Positions 1-8,262 of a stretch of DNA of 64,000 bases are shown piece after piece. Under the pieces are notes generated by a model. The model made no database searches, was not told the DNA's origin, and saw only the letters and a list, made by a program, of their open reading frames with translations. The stretch is from DUQX01 sp050948825. Its GTDB lineage: Bacteria > Bacillota > Dethiobacteria > DTU022 > UBA8154. Both the position numbers and the translations under genes were made by a program. Location of the stretch: positions 1 to 64,000 of the forward strand of contig JBMNEO010000001.1 in the NCBI GenBank assembly GCA_050948825.1, in the 5' to 3' direction. Numbering within the stretch: position 1 is the stretch's first letter; each line of letters starts with the position of its first letter.

Positions 1-1710
1 AATTTTTTCCTCGCCCATGATCTCTACCAGCTGGTCCAGCAGCCCTACGATACCCTTGTATACCTGCTGGTGCTCGCGTGCTTTTTGCGCATCTTCTTTT
101 TCCAGCGCCTCTTCGCTCCATAATTCCAGCCGCTCCCAGACGCCGGCTTCCTGCAAAAGCCCATAGAGGGCTGCGGTTTTCTCCCTTACAGTGGCGGCCT
201 GCTTAAATTTTTCCTGAAAATGAAGCAGCGGTGCGCTCACCTTCTGCCGCGTCTCATTGATCTGCTGCAAAAAAGCCTGCTCCCCTGCGGAAGGTTTATC
301 CACCTCGTCCCCTTCTTCCTCCAGAGTGTCCCTGATAAGGTATCCCCAGGGTTCATCCTGCAGCCAGGGCCTCCCCTGAATCCCGCAGGCAAGGACATAG
401 TTCTCCAGCCTGTCCGCCCTCTCCCGCCACCTGCGCCGCAGGTGGGCATCCCCCCCTGCCGGCAGTAAAAACTCCGTCTTGATGCAGCGAAATACAGCAT
501 CGTAGCGCCAGTTGCGGTTTGCCACCTCCATGGACGAGCGGATAAATTCAACCAGCGGATGATGAATAACAGGACGTTTCTGATCCAGGAAAAAAGGAAT
601 ATGATAATCGCCGAAAACAGTAGTGATAACATCGCAGTAGTCATCCAGCTCGCTAACAATTACAGCCATATCCCGCCAGCGGTAACCTTCATCACGGCAA
701 CGGCGGATCATTTCCCTGGCCAGAGACTCTACCTCGCAGCGGCGGTTCGGGGCCGCCGCAAGCGTCAGGCAGGAGATCTCCCCCTTGTAAGGTATGACCG
801 GGTAGCTGTGCAGCTTTTGTTCCAAATAAGCCAGCTCCGGGCTTCCTGCAAAGCGCGTCAAGGGGCCTTTCTCCAGAGTAACCTTCTCCACGGGAATCCG
901 GCATCTGTCCGCAAGCTGCTGCAGCCTCCGGCAGGTAAGCGCCGCGGGGTAAAAGGGGTCCAGCTCGTCCAGAACTTCCCCAGGAGAACGGAAGCGGTCC
1001 AGACAGGCGGTAACCGTCACCCGGCGGCAGTGTCCCAGGAGACCCTCCAGGACCGCATATTCCTGGTTGGTAAAGCCGTAGAACCCGTCCACCCACACTT
1101 CCGCTTCGGTAATATAAGCAGAACGGGGCAGCAGTTCCACCAACAGGTTCAAATAATCTTCCGCATCTATGTAAAGCCCGGCCAGCTCCTTTTCCGCCTC
1201 CTCCAGGATAAGCAATAAATCGCTCATTTTCTCCTGAAACAAAGAAGGCAGGTCAGCCCCTGCTTCTACGCGTTTTTGAAAGACCTCCCGCAGTTGGGAA
1301 AGCGGAATGCACGACCGTTTCAATTCGTTATAGAGCTGAACCAGGTTTTCCAGCACCCCTGCCTGTTCACCGGCATGCCTGAATATCCTCAGCCGGCTCC
1401 TCTGTTTCTCCAGCACCCTGCGCAGGACCATGCCCTTGCCGGTATCGTCAATAAAGAGCCGTTTCCCGCCCCCCACCTCCTGCATCACTTTCCAGGCCAG
1501 GCGGCGAAAGCTCAACACCTGGGCGCGGATCATCCCACCCAGTCCGGGAGCGGTCGCCAGGGCATACTCTTCCTGAAAAGTCGCCTGCTCCGGCACAATG
1601 TAAATAAGGGGAAAGCCGTCCGGCCGTTCCTTCAGCTCCCGGACTATCTCCTCCTGGCAGAGCTTACTCTTGCCGCTGCCGGCTCTCCCCAGAACAAGCC
1701 GCAAACCCAT
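1..1710 (-). CDS. addB: AddB (RexB) helicase-nuclease subunit, N-terminal 570 residues, cut by window edge
   Basis: Reading the minus strand from ATG at 1710 gives an open frame of 570 codons that runs off the left edge. It opens with a Walker A motif GRAGSGKS at residues 8-15, followed by the AddB-typical IVPEQATFQEE. AddB is the inactivated-helicase/nuclease partner of AddA in double-strand break end resection in Firmicutes. The family is about 1150 residues, so roughly the N-terminal half is here; the C-terminal Fe-S nuclease part and addA would lie outside. A weak GGAGAGG lies 6-10 bases upstream of the ATG. The apgM gene ends 19 bases upstream on the same strand. The assignment rests on reading the motifs, without a database search. 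Confidence 0.93.
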   Translation of the reverse strand, partial: MGLRLVLGRAGSGKSKLCQEEIVRELKERPDGFPLIYIVPEQATFQEEYALATAPGLGGMIRAQVLSFRRLAWKVMQEVGGGKRLFIDDTGKGMVLRRVLEKQRSRLRIFRHAGEQAGVLENLVQLYNELKRSCIPLSQLREVFQKRVEAGADLPSLFQEKMSDLLLILEEAEKELAGLYIDAEDYLNLLVELLPRSAYITEAEVWVDGFYGFTNQEYAVLEGLLGHCRRVTVTACLDRFRSPGEVLDELDPFYPAALTCRRLQQLADRCRIPVEKVTLEKGPLTRFAGSPELAYLEQKLHSYPVIPYKGEISCLTLAAAPNRRCEVESLAREMIRRCRDEGYRWRDMAVIVSELDDYCDVITTVFGDYHIPFFLDQKRPVIHHPLVEFIRSSMEVANRNWRYDAVFRCIKTEFLLPAGGDAHLRRRWRERADRLENYVLACGIQGRPWLQDEPWGYLIRDTLEEEGDEVDKPSAGEQAFLQQINETRQKVSAPLLHFQEKFKQAATVREKTAALYGLLQEAGVWERLELWSEEALEKEDAQKAREHQQVYKGIVGLLDQLVEIMGEEKI

Positions 1711-1729
1711 AAAAACCTCTCCTTCCGCT

Positions 1730-3127
1730 TTACCTCCCCAGGAAATAATCCATCAATCTGTGCCCCTCATTAAGATAGATGCCGCCGGCGGCGGCGGAAG
1801 CCTCGCTGAACCCGCCCTGGAGTCCGCTCTGATTGCCCCTGCTACCCCGGCCGTTCTGGACCCCGCCTTCAAGCCCGCCTTGAGAACCACCTTGGAACCT
1901 GTCTTTTTTATCCCGGAAACCACTCCGGTTCCCCTGGAACTCACCCTGAAACCCACCTTGAGAGCCACCCTGAAACCTGCCCTTGCCCTGCGGGTACTTT
2001 TCGGGAGCATCGTTAGGAGCAACGTTTTTATAGATACAAAACGGCACCGGCTCCGCCGTGTGGGTACGCAGGCTAAGCGGCGTGGGATGATCGGCCAGAA
2101 CCATGATCCCGTATTCCGGGAATTCTTCCAGCCCCCGCATAATTTCCCCGACCACCTTCGCGTCTATCTCCTCTATCGCCTTTATTTTTGTCTCCAGTTC
2201 CCCCTGGTGCCCGGCTTCATCGGGGGCTTCCACATGGATGAAGACAAAATCTTTTCCATCCTGCAGTTCTTTAATGGCTCGCAGGGCTTTTCCCATAAAA
2301 TCGGTATTTATCGTGCCCGTAACGCCGGGGAGATCCGCGGCTTCCAACCCGGCCAGTATACCAAGGCCCTTAATCAGATCCACGGCGGAGATAACCGTCC
2401 CCTCCAGGCCGTACTTTTCCCTGAAGCTGTCCAGGCGGGGTTTTCTGCCTTCTCCCCACAGCCAGAAGGAATTGGCCGGCCTCAGACCCCGGGCCAGCCG
2501 CTCCTTATTCACCGGATGTTCCGGCAGAAAAACGCCGCTTTTTTCCATGAACTCCAGCAGTACCCCGCTGTGCTCTCCCCGCGGCAGATAAGGGGCGATT
2601 TCCTTTCCCGCAATATCGTGGGGCGGCGTGAGGTTAAAAGATGCGGGATCGGGGCCGTTTCTCCAGACCATGAGGTGGCGGTAGCTCACACCGGCAAAGA
2701 AATTAAATACATCGCTGCCAAAATTCCTGTCAACATCAGCCATGATTCTCCCCGCCTCGGGGGTGCTGATCTCCCCGGCGCTGTAATCGGCCATGCTTTT
2801 GCTTTGGTAAGGATCCTCATCGGAGAGCGTCACCAGATTACAGCGGAAGGCCACATCCTCCTCACCCAGCTCGACCCCCATAGCCACCGCTTCAATGGGC
2901 GATCGCCCCGTATAATACTTTTTCGGATCGTAGCCCATGACAGACAGGTTGGCAACATCGCTCCCCGCCGGCATACCCTGCGGCACGGTCCTCACCATAC
3001 CCGTCTCCCCTCGTTTAGCGAGCTTATCTATGTTTGGGGTGCGCGCATACTCCAGCGGTGTCTTCCCCCCAAGTTCCTCCAGTGGATAATCCGGCATACC
3101 ATCTCCAAGTATAACAACATATTTCAT
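1730..3127 (-). CDS. apgM: Cofactor-independent phosphoglycerate mutase, archaeal (ApgM) type, with Gly/Gln-rich insertion
   Basis: A 465-residue protein that interconverts 3- and 2-phosphoglycerate in glycolysis/gluconeogenesis. It has the metal-binding LGDGMPD at the N-terminus, the catalytic serine in NLSVMGYDP (about residue 62), the YTGRSPIEA block and the metal-ligand region HVEAPDEAGHQG. These are features of the ApgM branch of the alkaline phosphatase superfamily, found in archaea and several Clostridia. The family is usually near 400 residues; the excess comes from a repetitive FQGGSQGG-type stretch at residues 382-440, just before the conserved C-terminal EGHRLMDYFL. ATG start. The function call is firm; the insertion is unusual for a housekeeping enzyme. 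Confidence 0.93.
   Translation of the reverse strand: MKYVVILGDGMPDYPLEELGGKTPLEYARTPNIDKLAKRGETGMVRTVPQGMPAGSDVANLSVMGYDPKKYYTGRSPIEAVAMGVELGEEDVAFRCNLVTLSDEDPYQSKSMADYSAGEISTPEAGRIMADVDRNFGSDVFNFFAGVSYRHLMVWRNGPDPASFNLTPPHDIAGKEIAPYLPRGEHSGVLLEFMEKSGVFLPEHPVNKERLARGLRPANSFWLWGEGRKPRLDSFREKYGLEGTVISAVDLIKGLGILAGLEAADLPGVTGTINTDFMGKALRAIKELQDGKDFVFIHVEAPDEAGHQGELETKIKAIEEIDAKVVGEIMRGLEEFPEYGIMVLADHPTPLSLRTHTAEPVPFCIYKNVAPNDAPEKYPQGKGRFQGGSQGGFQGEFQGNRSGFRDKKDRFQGGSQGGLEGGVQNGRGSRGNQSGLQGGFSEASAAAGGIYLNEGHRLMDYFLGR
1808..1984 (-). repeat. Degenerate Gly/Gln/Phe/Arg-rich repeat inside apgM
   Basis: Codons 382-440 of apgM encode repeated units of the type FQGGSQGG, FQGEFQG and LQGGF. At DNA level the plus strand shows recurrent CCACCTTGAAACC-like units. 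The stretch is absent from the usual ApgM layout and sits in a surface position just before the last helix. Confidence 0.75.
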
Positions 3128-3323
3128 CTTCTTACCTCTTACTTTAATTGACTTTTTTATTCAATAATAACTTATGCAATATAAACTTACAAGGAGGAAG
3201 TTGCTTTTATAGGTTAAATATGGGCTATTTAGATAGTCAAGCATAGAAATTATTTCCCTGCATATATTATGACTAGATTGACTACCGTGACCAGGTTATT
3301 GTAAAATAAGGAGAGAGCAAGAA

Positions 3324-3803
3324 TTGACAAAAAAGTGCAGGGAGGACAAAAAAGTGGAAACGCTGCTTGACGAACGTTACAATGTTAGCGACACGAAAAA
3401 ATACTACTCCAAAATAAACGATACCGTTCTCACGGGTCTTATTGTCACAACCTTCAATGCCTTCAAAAAAGAAAATTCTTCAGAGGTATGCCACATCAGA
3501 AAGGACATCCTTGAACATCTGGCTTTGTATTGCGGCAAATACGATATCGTCAAAACTTATGACAAAGAATATGATGCTTGGACAGTTGCAATCGGAAACA
3601 ATATCAACCTGTACGGTGAAGGTAAGACCCAGGAAGAAGCAATAGAGAATCTGATTGATTCTGCTATTGACTACGCAGTTCTTTATAAGGAAAAATCAGA
3701 TCTTTTTTGCAGGGTAGAGAATTTGAATAAGCTCGTGTTTTTCATCCGCATTCTTATATGCCAGGGAAGCAGAGATAAAGTTCGTTTTTTGTTAGGAGTC
3801 TAA
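3324..3803 (+). CDS. HicB-like antitoxin-type protein
   Basis: A 159-residue protein. The start is TTG at 3324, chosen because AAGGAGAG ends 8 bases upstream. The middle (about residues 82-120) has the HicB-like pattern of a Trp-containing strand followed by GEGKTQEEAIENLIDSAIDY, as in the partial RNase H fold of HicB antitoxins. The C-terminal part is leucine/isoleucine rich. The next gene begins 1 base after the stop and resembles a HicA-fold toxin, so a type II toxin-antitoxin pair is the best inference. No DNA-binding domain is obvious. Moderate confidence in family, low in exact function. Confidence 0.6.
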   Translation: MTKKCREDKKVETLLDERYNVSDTKKYYSKINDTVLTGLIVTTFNAFKKENSSEVCHIRKDILEHLALYCGKYDIVKTYDKEYDAWTVAIGNNINLYGEGKTQEEAIENLIDSAIDYAVLYKEKSDLFCRVENLNKLVFFIRILICQGSRDKVRFLLGV

Positions 3804-3804
3804 C

Positions 3805-4047
3805 ATGGGAATAAGATTCAGCCAAAGAGATATAGCGAGGCTCCTAAGACACTTTAGAATGATGCCGCAGAAAAAAGGCAGTAACCTTTACGTTGGAATC
3901 GGGCCTGACGGGCAATGGAGAACATGTAAATTTGATTATCACAAAGGACGGGACGGGGTCCTAAAAGGAACAGCAGATGCAATAGCTAAATCGCTCTTGT
4001 TCAGAAACGTTACGGAAATGAAGGAATACATGGAAAGAAATCTTTAA
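3805..4047 (+). CDS. HicA-fold small protein, putative toxin partner
   Basis: An 80-residue basic protein starting with ATG one base after the upstream stop, within a GGAGTCTAAC context that supplies the ribosome binding site. The sequence RHFRMMPQKKGSNLY resembles the HicA double-stranded RNA-binding fold, where GSH is usual. Here the catalytic histidine position appears as Asn (GSN), so it may be inactive, or it may be a related family. The tight coupling to the HicB-like gene supports a toxin-antitoxin or two-subunit role. Confidence 0.5.
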   Translation: MGIRFSQRDIARLLRHFRMMPQKKGSNLYVGIGPDGQWRTCKFDYHKGRDGVLKGTADAIAKSLLFRNVTEMKEYMERNL

Positions 4048-4076
4048 CGCGGAACAGGCTGCCTTTATTGTTAAAT

Positions 4077-4433
4077 TTATAGAAGCGACTTGCGGTACGC
4101 GGAAGGCAACATCCCCACTTTCCGCTTAAACACACTGGCGAAATGGCTGGTATTTTTAAAATTACACAAAAAACATACCTCGGTAATGCTGTATTTATTA
4201 TACCTGAGCAATTCCTTAGCTTTTTTTATTCTTTCATCCAGAAAAAACTGATAAGGCGTCTTGCCCGTATACGATTTAAACACCCGGATGAAATGGTAAG
4301 GACTTAGATGAACAAGGCCGGCCAGCTCTTCCATTGAAAATTCACCGTCATAATTTTCAGCAATGAAGGTTGCAACCTTGTCTATCCCATTCTTTTCAAG
4401 ATGATTGCACTTACTCATAGCTTTCGTCAACAT
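4077..4433 (-). CDS. AraC/XylS-type DNA-binding protein, single domain
   Basis: A 118-residue protein that consists almost entirely of the double helix-turn-helix of AraC regulators: a first HTH around FSMEELAGLVHLSPYHFIRVF and a second around ITEVCFLCNFKNTSHFASVFKR, ending with the usual PSAYRK. AraC proteins are normally about 280 residues with an N-terminal effector domain; none is present, so it resembles the short SoxS/MarA-like class. ATG start with a GGAGGTC ribosome binding site 8 bases upstream. Faces the HicBA-like pair tail to tail. Target unknown. Confidence 0.85.
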   Translation of the reverse strand: MLTKAMSKCNHLEKNGIDKVATFIAENYDGEFSMEELAGLVHLSPYHFIRVFKSYTGKTPYQFFLDERIKKAKELLRYNKYSITEVCFLCNFKNTSHFASVFKRKVGMLPSAYRKSLL

Positions 4434-4757
4434 AATAGACCTCCAAAAAAATTGTATCCACCAAAATTATTAATAAACCGCCTGAAAGCCACTCTGTTAT
4501 TATTATCGCTTTAATTATTATATGGGTAATATTATTAGCTGTAATCACCCTGGGGGGTAAATAGCTAGACTAAAGAGGGGTGATTTTTGGGTGATTTTTA
4601 GGTGTTCTTTTTAGAAGCATGGGTTCATGAATCAACAGTAACAGCACAAAACAGGAAAAACGGCCTGATAGTCACTTCCAGAATCACAGTTCATCAACCA
4701 ACAGTATAAGAACAAAAACCCATACCAAAACATAAAGCGAAATTCACAGGCAAAAAT

Positions 4758-4785
4758 AAAACCCGATTCTATGATCGGGTTTTTA
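4758..4785 (+). terminator. Rho-independent terminator, probably bidirectional
   Basis: Stem ACCCGAT / ATCGGGT with a 6-base loop, an A run before it and TTTTT after it. It can work in either direction in the otherwise gene-free gap. Confidence 0.7.
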
Positions 4786-4920
4786 AATCAAACATGCGAA
4801 AAATGTTTATTAAGGAAACGGCAAGGGTGATTATTGTGATTCATGGAAACTATAATTGCTATAACTACTGCTTTAATCAATATCATTAAAATGGCAATTA
4901 ATTGCAGGGAAATGTCTATT

Positions 4921-4980
4921 ACTACTATACCTACTATGTCTACTATGTCTGCTATGTTTACTATGTTTACTATGTCAATT
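4921..4980. repeat. 9-bp tandem repeat (TACTATGTC)
   Basis: About six to seven degenerate copies of a 9-base unit TACTATGTC/TACTATGTT, ending 10 bases from the DUF4870 stop codon. Seen directly in the sequence; function unknown. Confidence 0.8.
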
Positions 4981-4986
4981 ATATTT

Positions 4987-5358
4987 TTATTGACTTGACT
5001 GTTTTTCAGCTATTTCACCAATAACCGGAAGCTTAAACCACGTATATTTGTAAGCTTTAATCATCAGGACAATCCAGAGAATAATTGATGCGAGCGATAT
5101 TAAAAATGCCAGGATCCATCCTAGAATAGGTATCAATCCCAATATGAAGTTAATTATCATAATTGCAACAGAAACAAGAATAGATTGCATTGCATGAAAT
5201 TTTACGTACTTGCTATCCTTTTCCAGAATAAAAAACACGATACCCGTAATAAAACCCAGTAGATAGCTTAAAAGCGCAGCAAGGTTTGCATCCATTCCGG
5301 TGGAAGACTTTTCAGGGGTAGCCAGGGTATTACCTGTATTCATTTCATTATTACCCAT
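4987..5358 (-). CDS. DUF4870 (Tic20-like) small membrane protein
   Basis: A 123-residue protein starting at MGNNEMN, chosen because AAAGGAG lies 7 bases upstream of this ATG; an in-frame ATG 12 codons earlier has no such site. After a polar N-terminus it has the DUF4870 layout: ALLSYLLGFITGIVFFILEKDSKYVKFHA, then two further hydrophobic segments ending near residue 105. Members are small membrane proteins of unknown function. Stands alone, with a short tandem repeat directly behind its stop. Confidence 0.85.
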   Translation of the reverse strand: MGNNEMNTGNTLATPEKSSTGMDANLAALLSYLLGFITGIVFFILEKDSKYVKFHAMQSILVSVAIMIINFILGLIPILGWILAFLISLASIILWIVLMIKAYKYTWFKLPVIGEIAEKQSSQ

Positions 5359-5394
5359 GTTTTTTCTCCTTTCAATAATAGTATTTCGATTCAA

Positions 5395-5942
5395 CGTTCT
5401 TCAAGAGGCAACAACCTCAAACTCAAGGGCCACTCAATCCTCTAATCCGGCTTTATGAGTCAAATATGATTGCAAGGCTTTGATAATTGAAAGCTTTTTG
5501 TGGGAAGCCCACAGGGATTAGTTAGCAGCTGTCGGACAAGCCCGAAATATGCCGTTTACGCAATAGAACTCAATAGCCTTGCGCAATATGCCTTTTGTCG
5601 GCAAACATGCAGGAATGATATCCAACCTGCGCTCAATCCCCAGTTCTTTTCAATATTCCACCACTCCTTTCCTATATTATCTCTAGCTGGATCAATTATA
5701 CAGCAGTTTTTATAAAAGTGCTCCTCAAATATTGCGTTTTTTTGTCCTTTAATAACTTATGAAAGAGATGGATTTATGAGATATATTAAGGGTTTTTTGG
5801 GAAGATTAAGCGAATTCCAGATGAGTAGAATTTTAAAGGAAGAGCAAGCAAAAAGGCAAGAGCAAGAACCGTCCCCGTTCTTGCAGAACGCAAGAACGGG
5901 GACGGTTCTTGCTCTTGCCCCTGCGCCCCACTAATTTATCTT
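5395..5942. other. Intergenic region with large hairpin and possible short ORF
   Basis: No well-supported gene. A plus-strand frame 5776-5934 (52 codons, GAAAGAGATGG upstream of ATG) exists, but its second half is made from the palindrome at 5855-5919, so it is probably a gene remnant or chance. The rest shows nothing recognisable. Confidence 0.5.
5855..5919. repeat. Perfect 30-bp inverted repeat, 5-base loop
   Basis: Left arm 5855-5884 and right arm 5890-5919 are exact reverse complements around loop AGAAC. The arms contain the core AACCGTCCCCGTTCTT. The T-poor flanks do not suit a classical terminator; it looks like a REP/MITE-type mobile palindrome that may still end transcription from either side. 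Confidence 0.85.
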
Positions 5943-6782
5943 TTATCCCAGGAATTTATCTCTCACATAATATTTCTTCAGCAAAATGCCTGCCAGGATC
6001 ATAAATAATCCGATTCCATAATAAAATGCAGGAGGGAACTCCCCTGTCTTCGGCAGTTCGGGGACAGAGTGACCCGTTTTTTCTTCAGGAGGTTGCCCCG
6101 GCTCATCCGGCGGCATTATTATTTCATCCTCACCCTCATCTTCTGGTGAAGCTTTTTTCGCCTTAGAGGGCGGGGACGAAGGCGGATCAGAAGATACCTG
6201 CGGCCCGGACGGCCCCGACCCACCTGTATCTCCGGTTGCGGTAAATATCCATTCCAAATCTATATTTTTACCCTGCAGCTCGTTACCCGCGTTCTCATCC
6301 AGGGAAATAGAAAATTCAAATTCTCTTGCCCTTGCGCCGGGAGAAACAGTTCCGGCTTCTATTTTCCTTAATTCTTTCAGAGGCCCGCTAAACAATTTTT
6401 TATCGACGTCATCGCACTCAAAAACGTCCATTCTTAAACCTTCATAGGCGTAAAGCATTAGATCTCCCGCGTCCTCTGACAATACCCTCTTCTCAATCAG
6501 CAGCTTAAATTTCTCTTTCCCCGTATTGCTTATTTTTACTACGGTTGTTAATTCTTCACCCTCGTCGCCCGGGCAACACGGATAACCCGGGTAAAGGTTT
6601 TCAAACACGAAGGGATTATCAGAATGATCCACGCGTAACCCATACTTTTCGCTGCCATTTATCACCAGGTTTCCTTTCGCTCCGGAGGCAAAAGACAGAT
6701 CATACAAAAAAACTCCCGTAAACAAAGAAACAACAGGCAGTAAGAAGAACAGGAAAAAGAAAAAAAACATTTTATCCCTCAT
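5943..6782 (-). CDS. LPKTG-anchored secreted protein with TasA-like N-terminal domain
   Basis: A 279-residue protein. The start at MRDKMFF was chosen because GGGAGAGG lies 6 bases upstream. A hydrophobic signal segment (about residues 4-27) is followed by a beta-rich domain with the phrases YPGYPCCPGDEGEE and NELQGKNIDLEW, which recur in the TasA/camelysin-like proteins of this window. A Pro/Glu/Asp-rich stalk follows, and then a sortase signal: LPKTG at 243-247, a hydrophobic helix and a basic tail. The stretch TGEFPP after the motif is shared with two other proteins here. Last gene of matrix locus 1. The likely anchor enzyme is the class D sortase at 33677-34333. Confidence 0.85.
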   Translation of the reverse strand: MRDKMFFFFFLFFLLPVVSLFTGVFLYDLSFASGAKGNLVINGSEKYGLRVDHSDNPFVFENLYPGYPCCPGDEGEELTTVVKISNTGKEKFKLLIEKRVLSEDAGDLMLYAYEGLRMDVFECDDVDKKLFSGPLKELRKIEAGTVSPGARAREFEFSISLDENAGNELQGKNIDLEWIFTATGDTGGSGPSGPQVSSDPPSSPPSKAKKASPEDEGEDEIIMPPDEPGQPPEEKTGHSVPELPKTGEFPPAFYYGIGLFMILAGILLKKYYVRDKFLG

Positions 6783-6825
6783 TGCAGACCTCTCCCAATA
6801 GTAATCCATAATAATAATACACAAT

Positions 6826-6850
6826 CATAATAATCCTAAAAGTAGTCTAT
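6826..6850 (-). promoter_or_regulatory. Copy A of CTTTTAGGATTAT upstream motif
   Basis: On the minus strand, CTTTTAGGATTATTATG lies about 50 bases before the start of the LPKTG gene. Similar elements occur near 30573, 33583, 41981 and 43558, in front of other surface-protein genes. Possible promoter or operator; the nature is inferred. Confidence 0.45.
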
Positions 6851-6939
6851 AATGTAATGCGTAAGTGCAATACGCGCTGCTCCTCCCTACCCCTTAAAAG
6901 AGTACAATTATGTAAGCCTGCCCCTTATTGATGCTGATC

Positions 6940-8076
6940 TTATTGATGGAGCAGGTGTCTTTGCGATAGAGCACCCCGGGACGGTAAGGAAACCTCACCC
7001 AGCAAGTAGCGATAGGAATATTGTTCGGAAAAAACGAAAAATAAATATTCGTAACCATTCCCGCCCTGAGCACCCAGACTACCCTGACTGCCCAGCCCGT
7101 TCTGATAAAAAATCGGCTTGCCAAGCTCGTCGGCAATTTTCAACAGGTCATCAAAAGAAGCCACCTCAAGAATATTGCCATGCCCGGGAGAAGGAATAGC
7201 CTCCGCGCACTTGACTATCCTGTCCTGGTGCTGCTTTAAAATACGGGACAACTTTTTCTTGACAAAATTATTCCTTTCTTCCTTGCCAACAGTCACCTGA
7301 ATAAATATAAGCAAAAATAAAACCAGGAGGGTAGAAAGCAAAGAAAACCCCGTCCGCGCTTCTTCAAAATATGGAACGGGTTCCTGCCTTGTAGCGGGAA
7401 TACCGCCCGTCCTGCTATCCTCCAGGCTACCCCCAACCGTAAAAACATTACCGCTCAAGGGAACTATCAGCTCAGGGGCAGCCGTCTCCTCGATTACCCC
7501 TTCCGGGGTATCGGCAACCAGATCAACATTATAGTTCACCCGCAAGTTGAGCTTCTGCGGTGAAAACCCTGTCGTCTCCACGATGGAGTTGGCCAGGGCA
7601 ACATACTCGGAAAACGGCAGGATAACCTCTTCCCGCAGAAAGACATCATTCCCGTTTATATGAAAAGCCTCGGTAGCCAAAAGGGGAAAACTTTTCTCCC
7701 AGACCAGGTGATCTTCCTGCCCCGTAAGGGCTACTATATTGGCGGTAGCGCTGTATTCGCCCTTAATATCAGCCTCGCTCCCCGCCGAAAAACGGTAGAT
7801 AAACTCTGTACTGATATAATCCGTCAGCGCGCTAATATATGCCCTCCCCGGCCCGAGATATGTTTCTTCATAAAGCTCGTTCGGCAGAAGGTGAACCCGG
7901 TAATCTAACATGCTTTCCTGGCTGTAAGAAAATGCCGTAAAATCAACCGCTGTTTCAGCCGGCCTTGTATAACTCCAGTACAGCCCTGCGAGCGCCAAAA
8001 CCAGGATAAAAAGTAATACCGCAATTACGCCCTGTCTTGTTTTTTTCTTGAGCGTCCATTTCTTTATTTTCAGCAT
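6940..8076 (-). CDS. DUF5305 membrane protein (copy 1)
   Basis: A 378-residue protein. The start at MLKIKKW was chosen because AAGGAGG sits 8 bases upstream. One membrane helix near residues 18-38, a large extracytoplasmic beta-rich part, a second helix near residues 245-265, then a basic stretch and a C-terminal domain with FDDLLKIADELGKPIFY. This layout matches DUF5305, a family found mainly in archaea and some Clostridia. A second copy lies at 39501-40634. Both neighbour an S26B signal peptidase and SipW-type secreted proteins, so a role in export or assembly of those proteins is inferred; no activity is known. The C-terminus after the Gly-rich loop diverges from copy 2. Confidence 0.8.
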   Translation of the reverse strand: MLKIKKWTLKKKTRQGVIAVLLFILVLALAGLYWSYTRPAETAVDFTAFSYSQESMLDYRVHLLPNELYEETYLGPGRAYISALTDYISTEFIYRFSAGSEADIKGEYSATANIVALTGQEDHLVWEKSFPLLATEAFHINGNDVFLREEVILPFSEYVALANSIVETTGFSPQKLNLRVNYNVDLVADTPEGVIEETAAPELIVPLSGNVFTVGGSLEDSRTGGIPATRQEPVPYFEEARTGFSLLSTLLVLFLLIFIQVTVGKEERNNFVKKKLSRILKQHQDRIVKCAEAIPSPGHGNILEVASFDDLLKIADELGKPIFYQNGLGSQGSLGAQGGNGYEYLFFVFSEQYSYRYLLGEVSLPSRGALSQRHLLHQ

Positions 8077-8184
8077 CTTCCCCGCCTCCTTCCGCTTCAT
8101 CCCGTTTAGAAACTAATTATTTAACATTGGCAGCATTGCTTTAACCTGATTAACGTATGTTGATTTAACCGGCATAGTCGGGGC

Positions 8185-8262
8185 CAGCATCAGCCAATAC
8201 TGATCAAACATGGCCAACATCAGTTAACACCTGTCAACATCAACCAACATCGGTCAACCGCC
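8185..8262. repeat. 10-bp periodic repeat (CCAACATCAG)
   Basis: About seven consecutive 10-base units such as CCAGCATCAG, CCAATACTGA, CCAACATCAG, TCAACATCAA and CCAACATCGG fill the gap between the peptidase stop and the DUF5305 gene. The period equals one helical turn. Direct observation; role unknown. Confidence 0.75.

Larger units (their letters stand above)
4434..4986. other. AT-rich intergenic region
   Basis: No credible gene was found in this stretch. It contains a hairpin with flanking A and T runs (4758-4785) and a 9-bp tandem repeat next to the end of the DUF4870 gene (4921-4980). Confidence 0.6.

Noticed and set aside
1670..3151. 493-codon plus-strand frame opposite apgM
   Set aside because: It is the antisense of a well-supported enzyme gene; the product is rich in Pro, Arg and His with no family pattern.
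5500..5715. 71-codon plus-strand ORF in the gap before the LPKTG gene
   Set aside because: No ribosome binding site, no recognisable pattern, and sequence composition like the surrounding non-coding DNA.
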